Assembly: GCA_016932835.1 (NCBI GenBank)
Contig: JAFGCD010000150.1
Coordinates: 1-46,915, forward strand
DNA: 46,915 nucleotides
Direction of reading: 5' to 3'
Source: Sedimentisphaerales bacterium
Lineage (GTDB): Bacteria; Planctomycetota; Phycisphaerae; Sedimentisphaerales; Anaerobacaceae
A model generated the notes under the pieces. It did not search any database. It was not told the DNA's origin and saw nothing but the letters and a program-made list of their open reading frames with translations. Both the position numbers and the translations under genes were made by a program. Below are positions 16,375 to 24,013 of this stretch, in pieces (position 1 is the stretch's first letter; every line of letters begins with the position of its first letter).

Positions 16375-17709
16375 TTAGAAAGCACAAGACATCGAAAGAC
16401 CCACACTGTTGACACGCTGCCGGTAGTGCACCCCATCGACACGGCGATGACCCCACGCATAAGCATAGACCAGGTCAAGCCGAACATTCTTCCTAACCTC
16501 GTGCCCTACACCCAGCGTAATATTGTGCCTGTCAACCGCCGCTATATTCGAAAAGCTCGTACCCTTGCCCGGAACCGGAGACTGATCGAAAAAATACCCG
16601 CCCCGAAGTGCCCACTTCGGGCTCGGAACATATTCCACACCGAAACGATAACGGTTCGAATTCCGCCAGTCCGCAGAGTAATCCTTATCCACAAGCGCAA
16701 GGCCTTCCGTCTTATAATCAACATCAACCCTGAATTCCGACCAGTTCGTCCGCTGCCAGTCGCCGGTGAAAGCGAGATTAGGCCGGGCCTGGTACGCCAA
16801 GCCCATCCCATACGTCGAGGGATGATGAAACTTCTGCCTGAAATCGCTGCGCTCCGTAAGGCTCGTAAGGCTAAGGTATGTCCCCGCGTCTCCCTTCAAG
16901 TTAATCGTCCCGCCTGTCCGATACACCGCGCCGACGCTCACCTTCTCGCTGACTTGCTTCATAATACCGAAAACACCCTCGGCCCCGTAGCCGTCGCAGT
17001 CTGACTCGTATCCCCACTGGTAATCGCTTATTCCCGAACCTGCTACTACCTTCTTGGCCTCGTAATTGATCCCGCCCATCAGAAGGTTAACGCCCGCACC
17101 GACTGAAAAACCGTCGCCGACCTCACGAGCAAGCGACACGTTGCCCACCTTGATGCTGAGCTCCTGAAACAGGCTCGCCGATATGCTCCCCGCCCCGTAG
17201 GCTATGTTATCGTCCCAGTCAAGATAGTAACCGACAGGCGTATAGAACCCCGCCCCAACACTCCACTCTCCCATCTGCCAGTAACCACCGGCGCCGGATG
17301 GGAAATAGAAGTCGTACTCGACCGTCTCCCTGCTGAAACGTGTCGGCTCGATACCGACATACTGCGCAAACGTATCGATCTGGTACCGAGTTTCCATCGA
17401 CCCTGCCAGAAGGTTCGACATACTGCTGCCGTCCTGTATCATCGGGTGAGCGCTGAGAAACTCGAAGCCGCCGCCGCTGCCCTCGAGCCGGGTCAAGCCG
17501 GCAGGGTTCCAGTAAATCGCAGTCCAGTCGTCCGATTTCCCGATAAAAGCACCGCCCATAGATTGAGCCCTGCTGCCAAGCCCCCCCCATTCGTACCCCC
17601 CTGCGTAAGCCCGACCACGCTGAACCGTAACAATCACACAAGCCGCCAGGAAGGCCGGCATCAACTGCCTGAATAATCTCGTAATCTGCGATTGTTTTGC
17701 TAACGTCAT
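16375..17709 (-). CDS. FadL/OmpP1/TodX-family outer-membrane transport protein
   Basis: 444 residues from MTLAKQSQ (GGAGATTTTAC before the ATG, 10 nt after the upstream stop). A signal peptide is followed by the FadL N-terminal pattern GSRAQSMGGAFIGKSDDWTA with IYWNPAGLTRL, in which the NPAGL-type hatch motif is diagnostic. Then come repeated amphipathic strands ending in aromatic residues, and a C-terminal VGLSMSCAF with terminal Phe. This family lets hydrophobic compounds such as fatty acids or aromatics cross the outer membrane by lateral opening. An ATG 27 codons upstream overlaps the previous gene and is less likely. Confidence 0.9.
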   Translation of the reverse strand: MTLAKQSQITRLFRQLMPAFLAACVIVTVQRGRAYAGGYEWGGLGSRAQSMGGAFIGKSDDWTAIYWNPAGLTRLEGSGGGFEFLSAHPMIQDGSSMSNLLAGSMETRYQIDTFAQYVGIEPTRFSRETVEYDFYFPSGAGGYWQMGEWSVGAGFYTPVGYYLDWDDNIAYGAGSISASLFQELSIKVGNVSLAREVGDGFSVGAGVNLLMGGINYEAKKVVAGSGISDYQWGYESDCDGYGAEGVFGIMKQVSEKVSVGAVYRTGGTINLKGDAGTYLSLTSLTERSDFRQKFHHPSTYGMGLAYQARPNLAFTGDWQRTNWSEFRVDVDYKTEGLALVDKDYSADWRNSNRYRFGVEYVPSPKWALRGGYFFDQSPVPGKGTSFSNIAAVDRHNITLGVGHEVRKNVRLDLVYAYAWGHRRVDGVHYRQRVNSVGLSMSCAF

Positions 17710-17719
17710 GTAAAATCTC

Positions 17720-18745
17720 CTAAAAACTCCAGCCGATCCCCCAGATATACTTCGTATCCGTCTTATGCTTGCCCACAGCGGGCGTCGCATCGTAATTCAA
17801 TACTGCCTTGAAATTCGTAAATACCCTCTCGTTCAAGTTGGCACGCAATTCCCCCGTGGAAGTCAGAAAGTAATCCGCAAAGTCTTCGGTGCTCGGATAA
17901 TAAGTCAGGTCATGAATAAACTCGATCCCCTTACCCAGCTTTTTGTCCAGATTGTATCCCAACTGAAACGATATCTCGTCGTTGCTTCCCGTCCCGTTGC
18001 CGTACTTCTCGAACATATACGCGGCGCCTGCCTCGGTCGAGAAGTTCATCTCATCCGATTCCACCCACTGATAACCGAAACCGCTGCCGAATATCACTCG
18101 CCGGTCAAGTTCTGCTATCTCGTCGGTCTCGTAACGCCCGTCAAGATATCCGTAAAGCTTTTTCGTAAAAAAGTAATCATACTTCGCCTTAGACCGCCAC
18201 CAGTCCTCCGTCTTGGTCTTTTTCCCGGTGCTCGGATCCTCCTGCCTCCCGCGGGCGTAGTCCGTCGAAAAAATCCGCCGGTCCTTCTCTGTTCGCTTCT
18301 TCAGGTTAGCGCTGGCGCTGATCGCATCGGTGCTTGTGTTCCCCGCGGTACTCGTAAAGCCCGCGGATATCTCCCCCTCCCACTTCGCCTCAGCCTTGGC
18401 CGGCGGATTGATAGCCCCTATATCGCCAAAAGCAATCTGACGACCACCCGCTCCAACAACAACATGATTCGGCTCGCCGGCCTGCACAGCTTCGCTCAAC
18501 ACCTGGCCGTCCGAAAGATGCAGATCAATCGCCTCATCACTGCTGAACGTCGCGATATTCTCGATATCGATAGTCAATTCACCTAACAGATCAGACTTGA
18601 ATACTAACTTGCCATCAGCCAACTGCCCGATAGTGCCGGTCAGTTTATCACCATTGACAAGAATAACCTGATCCCCGAAGCCAATCGAACAAACCGCCAG
18701 AACAGTGAGTAATGACAATGCCCTGCAACTAAACAAAACAACCAC
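17720..18745 (-). CDS. DUF481 (YdiY-like) outer-membrane protein
   Basis: 341 residues. Signal peptide (LSLLTVLAVCSIGFG), a small N-terminal beta domain (DQVILVNGDKLTGTIGQLAD, the NGD-LTG motif common before DUF481), then a predicted beta-barrel from about residue 125: AGFTSTAGNTSTDAISASAN (the family signature GN[TS]), RAKYDYFF-type strands, and a terminal IWGIGWSF with final Phe. GTG start at 18745; a TTG three codons later has better spacing to AGAGG. First gene of the envelope operon. Confidence 0.88.
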   Translation of the reverse strand: MVVLFSCRALSLLTVLAVCSIGFGDQVILVNGDKLTGTIGQLADGKLVFKSDLLGELTIDIENIATFSSDEAIDLHLSDGQVLSEAVQAGEPNHVVVGAGGRQIAFGDIGAINPPAKAEAKWEGEISAGFTSTAGNTSTDAISASANLKKRTEKDRRIFSTDYARGRQEDPSTGKKTKTEDWWRSKAKYDYFFTKKLYGYLDGRYETDEIAELDRRVIFGSGFGYQWVESDEMNFSTEAGAAYMFEKYGNGTGSNDEISFQLGYNLDKKLGKGIEFIHDLTYYPSTEDFADYFLTSTGELRANLNERVFTNFKAVLNYDATPAVGKHKTDTKYIWGIGWSF

Positions 18746-18824
18746 CTCTTTCGATTCCGTTCAAAAAACGTGTCTCGCTCAATTACTGGCCCCACTTCAA
18801 GATGACTATCCACAAGACCCAAGA

Positions 18825-18853
18825 ATCCTACACTAACACGCGCAACAATGCAA
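18825..18853 (-). promoter_or_regulatory. Probable promoter of the DUF481-FadL-DUF4056-hydrolase operon
   Basis: TTGCAT, 17-nt spacer, TAGGAT on the - strand, about 80 nt before the first gene and just after the end of the cytochrome c peroxidase gene. Confidence 0.5.
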
Positions 18854-18887
18854 CCCAAACTCCCCCAATTACATATCAACACCAGAC

Positions 18888-20009
18888 TTATTTACCGTCC
18901 TTTGAATCGTATCCGTCGGTAAGAGTATGTAAAAACGCAACAATATCGTCCACTTCCGCCTCCGTCAGCCCAAGGTCGCCCAACTCATCCCGATTAACAT
19001 TCGCAGCCACTTCAGGCTCGGGCCAGGGGCCCACATCACGCGTATTGTAAAAAACGACAACCTCACGCAATGTCTTGAATATCCCGTTATGAAAATAAGG
19101 CCCCGTCACAGCGACATTTCGCAGAGAAGGAACCTTGAACTTCCCGTGCTCCTCAGCCTTGTTCAACACGCCGCCAAGCCCCAAATCAACAAAAGCCACC
19201 CCCGCAGGATTGAATTCCTTGGGCAGATAATAAAAAGGATTCTCCGCATTCTTGGGCGCCCCGAGATTATCGTATGTAAAATCAGTGAACAAAGGCGGAC
19301 TACCGTCCTCCCCGCGATCACTCGGGTGACACTCGGCGCACTTAGCCCTGTCCTCATCGGTGAAAAGCCTGAGCCCCCGCAGCTCCTGCTCGCTCAGCTT
19401 AACCTTCCCCGCCAGATAGAAATCGTACTTCGAATCGAACCGATTCAACTCATGAGACTTTTCATAAGCCGCTATCGCATCCGCTACATAATCATAAGCC
19501 CTGTTCGGATCTGAGAACGCATCGGCCCCGTAAATCTTCTTGAACAGGACCGCGTAATCCGCCCGCGCAACCTTATCTACGACCGCCTTCTCACTCGGAT
19601 TAGCCATCTCCAGCTCATTCACAAAAGGCCCCTTCGCCTGCTCAGCCAGATCGGTCGCCCGCCCGTCCCAGAACTGCCCCCCAACGTAAAGCCCCTCATC
19701 GGCGTCATAACCAAATGGCGGACTGAAAGAGGCATAAGCAGCCGGCAAGTCGTTGCGACTGCCGAACCGTTCCTTGCGAACGCCCCGCGAAACCGGCAAC
19801 CCAACCTCAGGGTCTGCAAAACTACGCTCCGCAGCATGACACGTCGAGCAGCTTTGCCCTGCAGGCTCGGAAAGATTGGCATCGAAAAAGAGCTTCTTCC
19901 CCAACGACTCCTTGGCACTTAGCGCCCCGCCGCCCACAACCGGAGCCTCCACTGAATCCCCACCCACCGCAAAAACAATCAGTATCGCAGGCAGTAATGA
20001 TACCGTCAT
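18888..20009 (-). CDS. Diheme cytochrome c peroxidase (MauG/CcpA family)
   Basis: 373 residues from MTVSLLPAILIVFAVGG, a signal for export to the periplasm. Two heme c attachment motifs are visible, CSTCH near residue 53 and CAECH near residue 225, matching the two-domain bacterial CCP/MauG family. Further family motifs are LGKKLFFDANLS, GGQFWDGRATDLAEQA, FKVPSLRNVAVTGPYFHNG and DIVAFLHTLT. It reduces hydrogen peroxide with electrons from small cytochromes, or acts as a MauG-like oxidase. The start is set at ATG 20009 because a GGGGGA site lies just upstream; an earlier GTG at 20036 is possible. It probably helps an anaerobe tolerate oxygen by-products. Confidence 0.92.
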   Translation of the reverse strand: MTVSLLPAILIVFAVGGDSVEAPVVGGGALSAKESLGKKLFFDANLSEPAGQSCSTCHAAERSFADPEVGLPVSRGVRKERFGSRNDLPAAYASFSPPFGYDADEGLYVGGQFWDGRATDLAEQAKGPFVNELEMANPSEKAVVDKVARADYAVLFKKIYGADAFSDPNRAYDYVADAIAAYEKSHELNRFDSKYDFYLAGKVKLSEQELRGLRLFTDEDRAKCAECHPSDRGEDGSPPLFTDFTYDNLGAPKNAENPFYYLPKEFNPAGVAFVDLGLGGVLNKAEEHGKFKVPSLRNVAVTGPYFHNGIFKTLREVVVFYNTRDVGPWPEPEVAANVNRDELGDLGLTEAEVDDIVAFLHTLTDGYDSKDGK

Positions 20010-20094
20010 CACGATAATCCCCCTTTCTCTAAACACCAGAGTATCATACGAAAATCACCTTACAATAAAAACGACCCGAAAAGTGATCCCGCAA

Positions 20095-20123
20095 ATCCTA
20101 CAACATACACCGCTTTTCCACAA
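20095..20123 (-). promoter_or_regulatory. Possible promoter of the cytochrome c peroxidase gene
   Basis: TTGTGG, 17-nt spacer, TAGGAT on the - strand, about 85 nt upstream of the favoured start. It resembles the promoter of the downstream envelope operon. Confidence 0.4.
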
Positions 20124-20186
20124 CCCTGCACCTCTAATGCCGCATACTCGCCCAAAGCCGCCGAGCAACTCCTTACCCCCGAATCC

Positions 20187-20215
20187 TTGCATTCGCCGCA
20201 TCACAACCGTAGAAT
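20187..20215 (+). promoter_or_regulatory. Probable promoter of the FAH-family gene
   Basis: TTGCAT, 17-nt spacer, TAGAAT on the + strand, about 50 nt before the ATG. Confidence 0.5.
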
Positions 20216-20263
20216 AACACCCCGAACTCAATACGTGCGCTGTCACTGAAAAAGGAAAATCAA

Positions 20264-21208
20264 ATGAAGCTCGTAACATTCAAGCAAGATGATACCATCC
20301 GCCCCGGCCTGCTCGTCGAAGACTCGGTAATAAACATCACCGAAGCCTGGCCCGACTCAAGCCCGCCCCACAGCATAAAGGAAATCATCGCATTCGGCAG
20401 GCCCTGTCTCGAAACCCTCGCACTCATCGCCGACTCGGCAGAACCCCGAATTCTACTCGATTCCGTAAAGCTCCTGCCCCCCATCCCCCGCCCGGGCAAA
20501 ATGCTCGCACTCGCAGGAAACTATTCAAAACACATCATCGAGGCGGGCCTCAAGCTCGGCCTCGCCGATTCACCCGCAAAGACAACCGTGCCAAGGCCCT
20601 TCCTGATGCCCCCCAACGTTATCATCGGGCCTGACACCGTAATCCCATGGCCCCGGTACAGCGAGACAATCGACTACGAAATAGAACTCGCCGTAGTAAT
20701 AGGGACAACAGTAAAGAACATAACCCCCAAAGAAGCGCCGCAGGCAATCGCCGGATACACAATCGCAAATGACATCTCCGCACGCACCGTAACCTTCAAG
20801 AAGAACCGGGCCGAGCGCCCCTGGGACGAATTCTACGATTGGCTCAATGGAAAATGGGCCGACGGATTCTGCCCCATCGGACCGTGCATAGTGACAGCGA
20901 ACGAAATTCCCGACCCGCAGAACCTCGACCTCAGGCTAACCGTCAACGGAAAACAGCGGCAGTCCGCGAACACCTCGCAGATGATTCACTCCGTAAATGA
21001 AATCGTATCCTTCCTCAGCAACCTCATGACACTCGAACCGGGCGACATCATCGCAACCGGAACCCCCGAAGGCGTCGGGCTGGCAACCGGCGACTACCTC
21101 GAAGCCGGCGACGAAATCGAGGCGACGATAGAACCCATCGGAACATTGAAAAACGCCCTCGGCCAAAAACCCCCCGAATTCTACCACCCACTCGCAAAAA
21201 GCAAATAA
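20264..21208 (+). CDS. Fumarylacetoacetate hydrolase (FAH) family protein
   Basis: 314 residues: an N-terminal small domain (MKLVTFKQDDTIRPGLL) and the FAH catalytic domain. Motifs: KMLALAGNYSKHIIEAG, the metal ligands in DYEIELAVVIG, GYTIANDISAR, KWADGFCPIGPCIV, TSQMIHSVNEIVSFLS, and EPGDIIATGTPEGVG. The family hydrolyses or decarboxylates C-C bonds in oxo-acids (fumarylpyruvate, 2-hydroxyhepta-2,4-diene-dioate, oxaloacetate decarboxylase and others); in planctomycetes many act on sugar-acid intermediates. The metal-binding E-x-E/D set is intact. Strong ribosome site AAGGAAA. No operon partner. The exact substrate cannot be read. Confidence 0.92.
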   Translation: MKLVTFKQDDTIRPGLLVEDSVINITEAWPDSSPPHSIKEIIAFGRPCLETLALIADSAEPRILLDSVKLLPPIPRPGKMLALAGNYSKHIIEAGLKLGLADSPAKTTVPRPFLMPPNVIIGPDTVIPWPRYSETIDYEIELAVVIGTTVKNITPKEAPQAIAGYTIANDISARTVTFKKNRAERPWDEFYDWLNGKWADGFCPIGPCIVTANEIPDPQNLDLRLTVNGKQRQSANTSQMIHSVNEIVSFLSNLMTLEPGDIIATGTPEGVGLATGDYLEAGDEIEATIEPIGTLKNALGQKPPEFYHPLAKSK

Positions 21209-21393
21209 CCGCCGAAAATCCATCCTATCTCATCCACTCATCCCATCATTATCTTTGCGCCTCTGCGCCTTTGCGGAAAACAATAATTATTCACCGATTA
21301 CAGCCTCTGCACTCATTCTTACCTTTGATTTTTGCACTGTGGTTTTACATTGATCTTTGACTTCCCCCCGTCACCCCGAGCACCGCACCCTTT

Positions 21394-21433
21394 GTCATTC
21401 CGAGCGAGGCAAAGCCGAGCCGAGGAATCTATT
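21394..21433 (+). repeat. Type B hairpin repeat (ATTCC/GGAAT)
   Basis: Starts GTCATTCCGAG, ends GAGGAATCTATT. Followed by the shared linker ending AGCCTGCG and then by a type A copy, as at 31 kb. Confidence 0.8.
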
Positions 21434-21453
21434 CAAACCAGCCTGCGATCAAA

Positions 21454-21494
21454 GTCATTACGAGGAGGCCTTTGGGCCGACGTGGTAATCTCAT
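21454..21494 (+). repeat. Type A hairpin repeat with ATTAC/GTAAT stem
   Basis: GTCATTACGAGGAGG ... GACGTGGTAATCTCAT with internal GGCCTTTGGGCC. Both arms of the closing stem differ from the ATTGC/GCAAT copies in a compensating way. Confidence 0.82.
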
Positions 21495-21545
21495 CTTTGA
21501 TTTTTGCTCTGTACTTTTGCTTTTTGAACTTTGATTTTTGATTTT
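21494..21545 (+). repeat. Degenerate heptanucleotide array (TTTTTGA-like)
   Basis: Units such as TCTTTGA, TTTTTGC, TTTTTGA, ACTTTGA, TTTTTGA in near-perfect 7-nt phase (one 1-nt slip), directly following the type A repeat. Confidence 0.65.
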
Positions 21546-21580
21546 CCTTCCGCTGCCTCACTCGATCTTATTGTGCCTTC

Positions 21581-21600
21581 CTGTGGCTAAGCCATAAGAC
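21581..21600. repeat. Palindromic GGCTAAGCC element
   Basis: CTGTGGCTAAGCCATAAGAC; a second copy with flanking similarity is at 35910. The core TGGCTAAGCCA is self-complementary. Confidence 0.55.
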
Positions 21601-21705
21601 GCCTTGCCGCTCCCGCTTGACTTTCCCCTCCCGACCGAATATACCTATACACGGAATCGTCGCCGCTGACGCTGTACGAAACAAGACATCCGAGAAAAGG
21701 CCAAA

Positions 21706-23487
21706 ATGCCCGGTATTTACGACCAAAACACGGTTTTTCAGGTCCAGCAGGCCAACGACATCATCGACGTCGTCTCAGAACACGTCGCTTTGAAGCGCAA
21801 AGGCCGGGAGATGGTCGGCCTCTGCCCCTTCCACGACGACCACAAACCAAGCATGAACGTCAGCCCTGCCAAGCAAATTTTCAAGTGCTTCGCCTGCGGA
21901 GCAGGAGGAGACGTCTTCAAATTCGTCCAGATGCGCGAGAACCTGACCTTCCCGCAGGCAATAGAAAGACTCGCAGAACGCGCTAACATCAAGCTAAAGC
22001 CGCGAAAAACTGCCGGAAAACCTGCTGCCGACCAGACGCCGGACATCGACCCCAATCGCCTGGCAAAGGCGAACGAATGGGCCGCCGGCCTTTTCACCGG
22101 CAACCTCAGCCACAAAACCAAAGGCAAATTCGCCCGCGACTATCTTGCCCAAAGAAAGATTTCGCCGCAAAGCATCAAGACCTGGCGAATCGGCCTGGCG
22201 CTCGATTCCGGAGACGACCTGCTCAAAGCCGCACGCGAGAAAAAGGCCTCTCTCGAACTGCTCACCCAGGCCGGTCTGCTCACGCACAACAACCAGGATA
22301 AATTCGTCAACCGCCTCATGTTCGCGATAACCGATGTCACCGGCAGAATAATCGCCTTCGGCGGAAGAACCCTCGACGAAACAGGCGCAAAATACATCAA
22401 CTCCCCAACGACACCCCTCTTCGACAAGAGCAACTGCCTCTACGGCCTCGAACAGGCTCGCCACGCAATCGTTTCTTCCGGAACAGCCGTAGTCGTCGAA
22501 GGATACACCGACGTAATAATGGCGCACCAGCAAGGCTACGCCAACGTCGTCGCAACCCTCGGCACGAGCTTCACCGCCGGCCATGCAAGAATGCTCCGAA
22601 GGTACGCCAAAAAAGTAATCCTCGTCTTCGACAGCGACGTCGCGGGAATCGAAGCCGCCAACCGAGCCCTCGAAGTCTGCCTCACCCAGAATATAGACAT
22701 CAAGCTCGCATCCGTCCCCCAAGGCAAAGACCCATGCGATTTCCTGCTCACCGCAGGCAAGGAAGCCTTCGAGCAAATACTCGAAAATGCAGTCGGCGTC
22801 TTCCGGTTCAAGTGGGACAGGCTCGAAGAGAAATTCGCCGCCGACGACTCCCTTGCAGGAAGACGGCCGGCCGTCGAGGAGTACCTCCAGGCCATAGCAC
22901 TCGGACTGGCCGCCGGCAACATCTCGCCGATAGACACCGGAATAATGGTAAACAGAATCTCCGGAATAATAGGCCTCGACAAAAAGCAGATTAACCGCGA
23001 GCTCAATGCCAGGATCGCGCGAGCCGCAAGGACCGCCGCATACGGCGCCGAGAACCGAAAAGTCGTCGCTGCAGACCTCGGCAAGGGCCTCTTCGCCGCA
23101 GCGCAGAGAGAAATCATCGAAATAATCCTCGCCGAACCACGCTTCTACAAGCAGATTAAGGGAAAGATCAAGCCCGGCGATTTCGACGTCCCGCTGCTCA
23201 ACCAGGCCGCCGAGCTGATTTTCGCCATGCTCGCCGATTCCACGGATATCACCATCGCCCAAATCCTCGCAAACACCGAATCCGAAGCGCTCGCAAAGGC
23301 CGTTACCGACCTCTCCGAAACGGGTGAGCGGAAGAAAAATTTCGACTCCAGACTGAAAGACGCACTCGACGTATTCAAACGCCGAGCGGCGGAGAAGTCC
23401 CCGCCCCCCAAAAACGACGATGAATTCCTCAGGCAGCGATATAAAAACGCCCGAAAGGACAACCCGCACAACATCGGAATGACATAA
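21706..23487 (+). CDS. dnaG: DNA primase DnaG
   Basis: 593 residues. It makes RNA primers for DNA replication with the replicative helicase. N-terminal CHC2 zinc finger: C40 and H43 in LCPFHDDH, C61 and C64 in CFACGAGG. The DnaG catalytic core follows, with DVTGRIIAFGGRTLDETG and AKYINSPTTPLFDKS. The Toprim domain has VVVEGYTD (about 261-268, metal-binding Glu) and VFDSDVAGIEAANRA (about 307-321). The C-terminal helicase-interaction domain is present but divergent. Start ATG with AAAAGG upstream. It is not followed by rpoD as in the classical macromolecular synthesis operon; a repeat island follows instead. Confidence 0.97.
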   Translation: MPGIYDQNTVFQVQQANDIIDVVSEHVALKRKGREMVGLCPFHDDHKPSMNVSPAKQIFKCFACGAGGDVFKFVQMRENLTFPQAIERLAERANIKLKPRKTAGKPAADQTPDIDPNRLAKANEWAAGLFTGNLSHKTKGKFARDYLAQRKISPQSIKTWRIGLALDSGDDLLKAAREKKASLELLTQAGLLTHNNQDKFVNRLMFAITDVTGRIIAFGGRTLDETGAKYINSPTTPLFDKSNCLYGLEQARHAIVSSGTAVVVEGYTDVIMAHQQGYANVVATLGTSFTAGHARMLRRYAKKVILVFDSDVAGIEAANRALEVCLTQNIDIKLASVPQGKDPCDFLLTAGKEAFEQILENAVGVFRFKWDRLEEKFAADDSLAGRRPAVEEYLQAIALGLAAGNISPIDTGIMVNRISGIIGLDKKQINRELNARIARAARTAAYGAENRKVVAADLGKGLFAAAQREIIEIILAEPRFYKQIKGKIKPGDFDVPLLNQAAELIFAMLADSTDITIAQILANTESEALAKAVTDLSETGERKKNFDSRLKDALDVFKRRAAEKSPPPKNDDEFLRQRYKNARKDNPHNIGMT

Positions 23488-23641
23488 CCCAACCCATTAA
23501 CCCATCCACTCATCTACTCATTTACCCATCTACTCACCGGCACCCCGAGCGAAGCCTGCCCCTCAGGGGCGAGGGGGCTATTAAAACTTCTTCTTCCTTC
23601 TCTTTCGGATTTCGTGCTTAGAGTTTCACCTATTACGGTAG

Positions 23642-23657
23642 GGTGTGCACTGCACGC
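23642..23657. repeat. TGTGC/GCAC hairpin element
   Basis: GGTGTGCACTGCACGCC, preceded by GTAG. Same family as the elements at 23730, 31307 and 32004. Confidence 0.5.
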
Positions 23658-23729
23658 CGAAACAATTGTCACCCCACAGGAGCTTGCTCTAAAGTGTAGT
23701 CGCGCTTCACGCTTCACGAGATTGGTAGG

Positions 23730-23744
23730 TTGTGCATTGCACAA
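23730..23744. repeat. TTGTGC/GCACAA hairpin element
   Basis: TTGTGC-ATT-GCACAA, perfect 6-bp stem, preceded by GGTAGG as in the copy at 31307. Confidence 0.6.
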
Positions 23745-23787
23745 CAATTCACCGTGGCAATCTCTTCCATCTATAAAACCGCACGCT

Positions 23788-23827
23788 GTCATTGCGAAGG
23801 CTGCGAAGCAGCCTGTGGCAATCTCAT
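23788..23827 (+). repeat. Type A hairpin repeat with AGGCTGC/GCAGCCT inner stem
   Basis: GTCATTGCGA ... GTGGCAATCTCAT. The inner stem sequence is wholly different from the GGCCC/GGGCC copies but is still a perfect inverted repeat. Confidence 0.82.
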
Positions 23828-23899
23828 CTTTGACTTTTGCTCTGTACCTTTGCTTTTTGATCTTTGATTTTAGTTGTCACCCCGAGCGCAACCCCCTTT

Positions 23900-23929
23900 G
23901 TCATTCCGAGCGCAGTCGAGGAATCTATT
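23900..23929 (+). repeat. Type B hairpin repeat
   Basis: GTCATTCCGAGCGCAG then TCGAGGAATCTATT, followed by the linker CCAAACAGCCTGCGCAG shared with the 31 kb locus. Confidence 0.82.
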
Positions 23930-23955
23930 CCAAACAGCCTGCGCAGCTATCATTA

Positions 23956-23990
23956 TTTTTGATCTTTGATTTTTGATTTTTGATTTTCCT
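23956..23990 (+). repeat. Heptanucleotide array in perfect 7-nt phase
   Basis: TTTTTGA, TCTTTGA, TTTTTGA, TTTTTGA, TTTTCCT: five consecutive units with no slippage, replacing most of the expected type A copy. Confidence 0.8.
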
Positions 23991-24013
23991 TCCCTTCTGT
24001 CTCCCGGCAGGTC

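Larger units (their letters stand above)
21209..21705. other. Repeat-filled intergenic region between the FAH gene and dnaG
   Basis: No gene. It contains, in order, a pyrimidine-rich CATCC/CTCATC stretch (21220-21250), an 8-nt quasi-repeat TTTGCGCC/TCTGCGCC/TTTGCGG (about 21255-21279), one type B and one type A hairpin repeat, a heptanucleotide T-rich array and a palindromic GGCTAAGCC element. The last 80 bp should hold the dnaG promoter, but no clear one was found. Confidence 0.7.
23488..24013. other. Repeat-filled intergenic region between dnaG and the symporter
   Basis: 526 bp without a gene between convergent genes. It is a mosaic of a CCCATCTACTCA-like stretch (23493-23537), a GCCCCTCAGGGGC palindrome, two TGTGC hairpins, a type A repeat with T-rich tail, a type B repeat, and a perfect heptad array. 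Long segments are alignable with the region at 31.0-31.33 kb (for example the stretch beginning CTATTAAAACTTC). Confidence 0.75.

Noticed and set aside
18806-18814. CTATCCACA, one mismatch from a DnaA box
   Set aside because: Isolated, inside the leader of the DUF481 operon, far from the skew reversal.
21994-23469. 491-residue open frame on - opposite dnaG
   Set aside because: Low-complexity Glu/Val/Gly-rich translation with no motif; dnaG motifs on + are unmistakable.
23490-24000. Possible CRISPR array
   Set aside because: The repeats are hairpins and 7-nt units of different kinds with no regular repeat-spacer alternation and no cas genes nearby.
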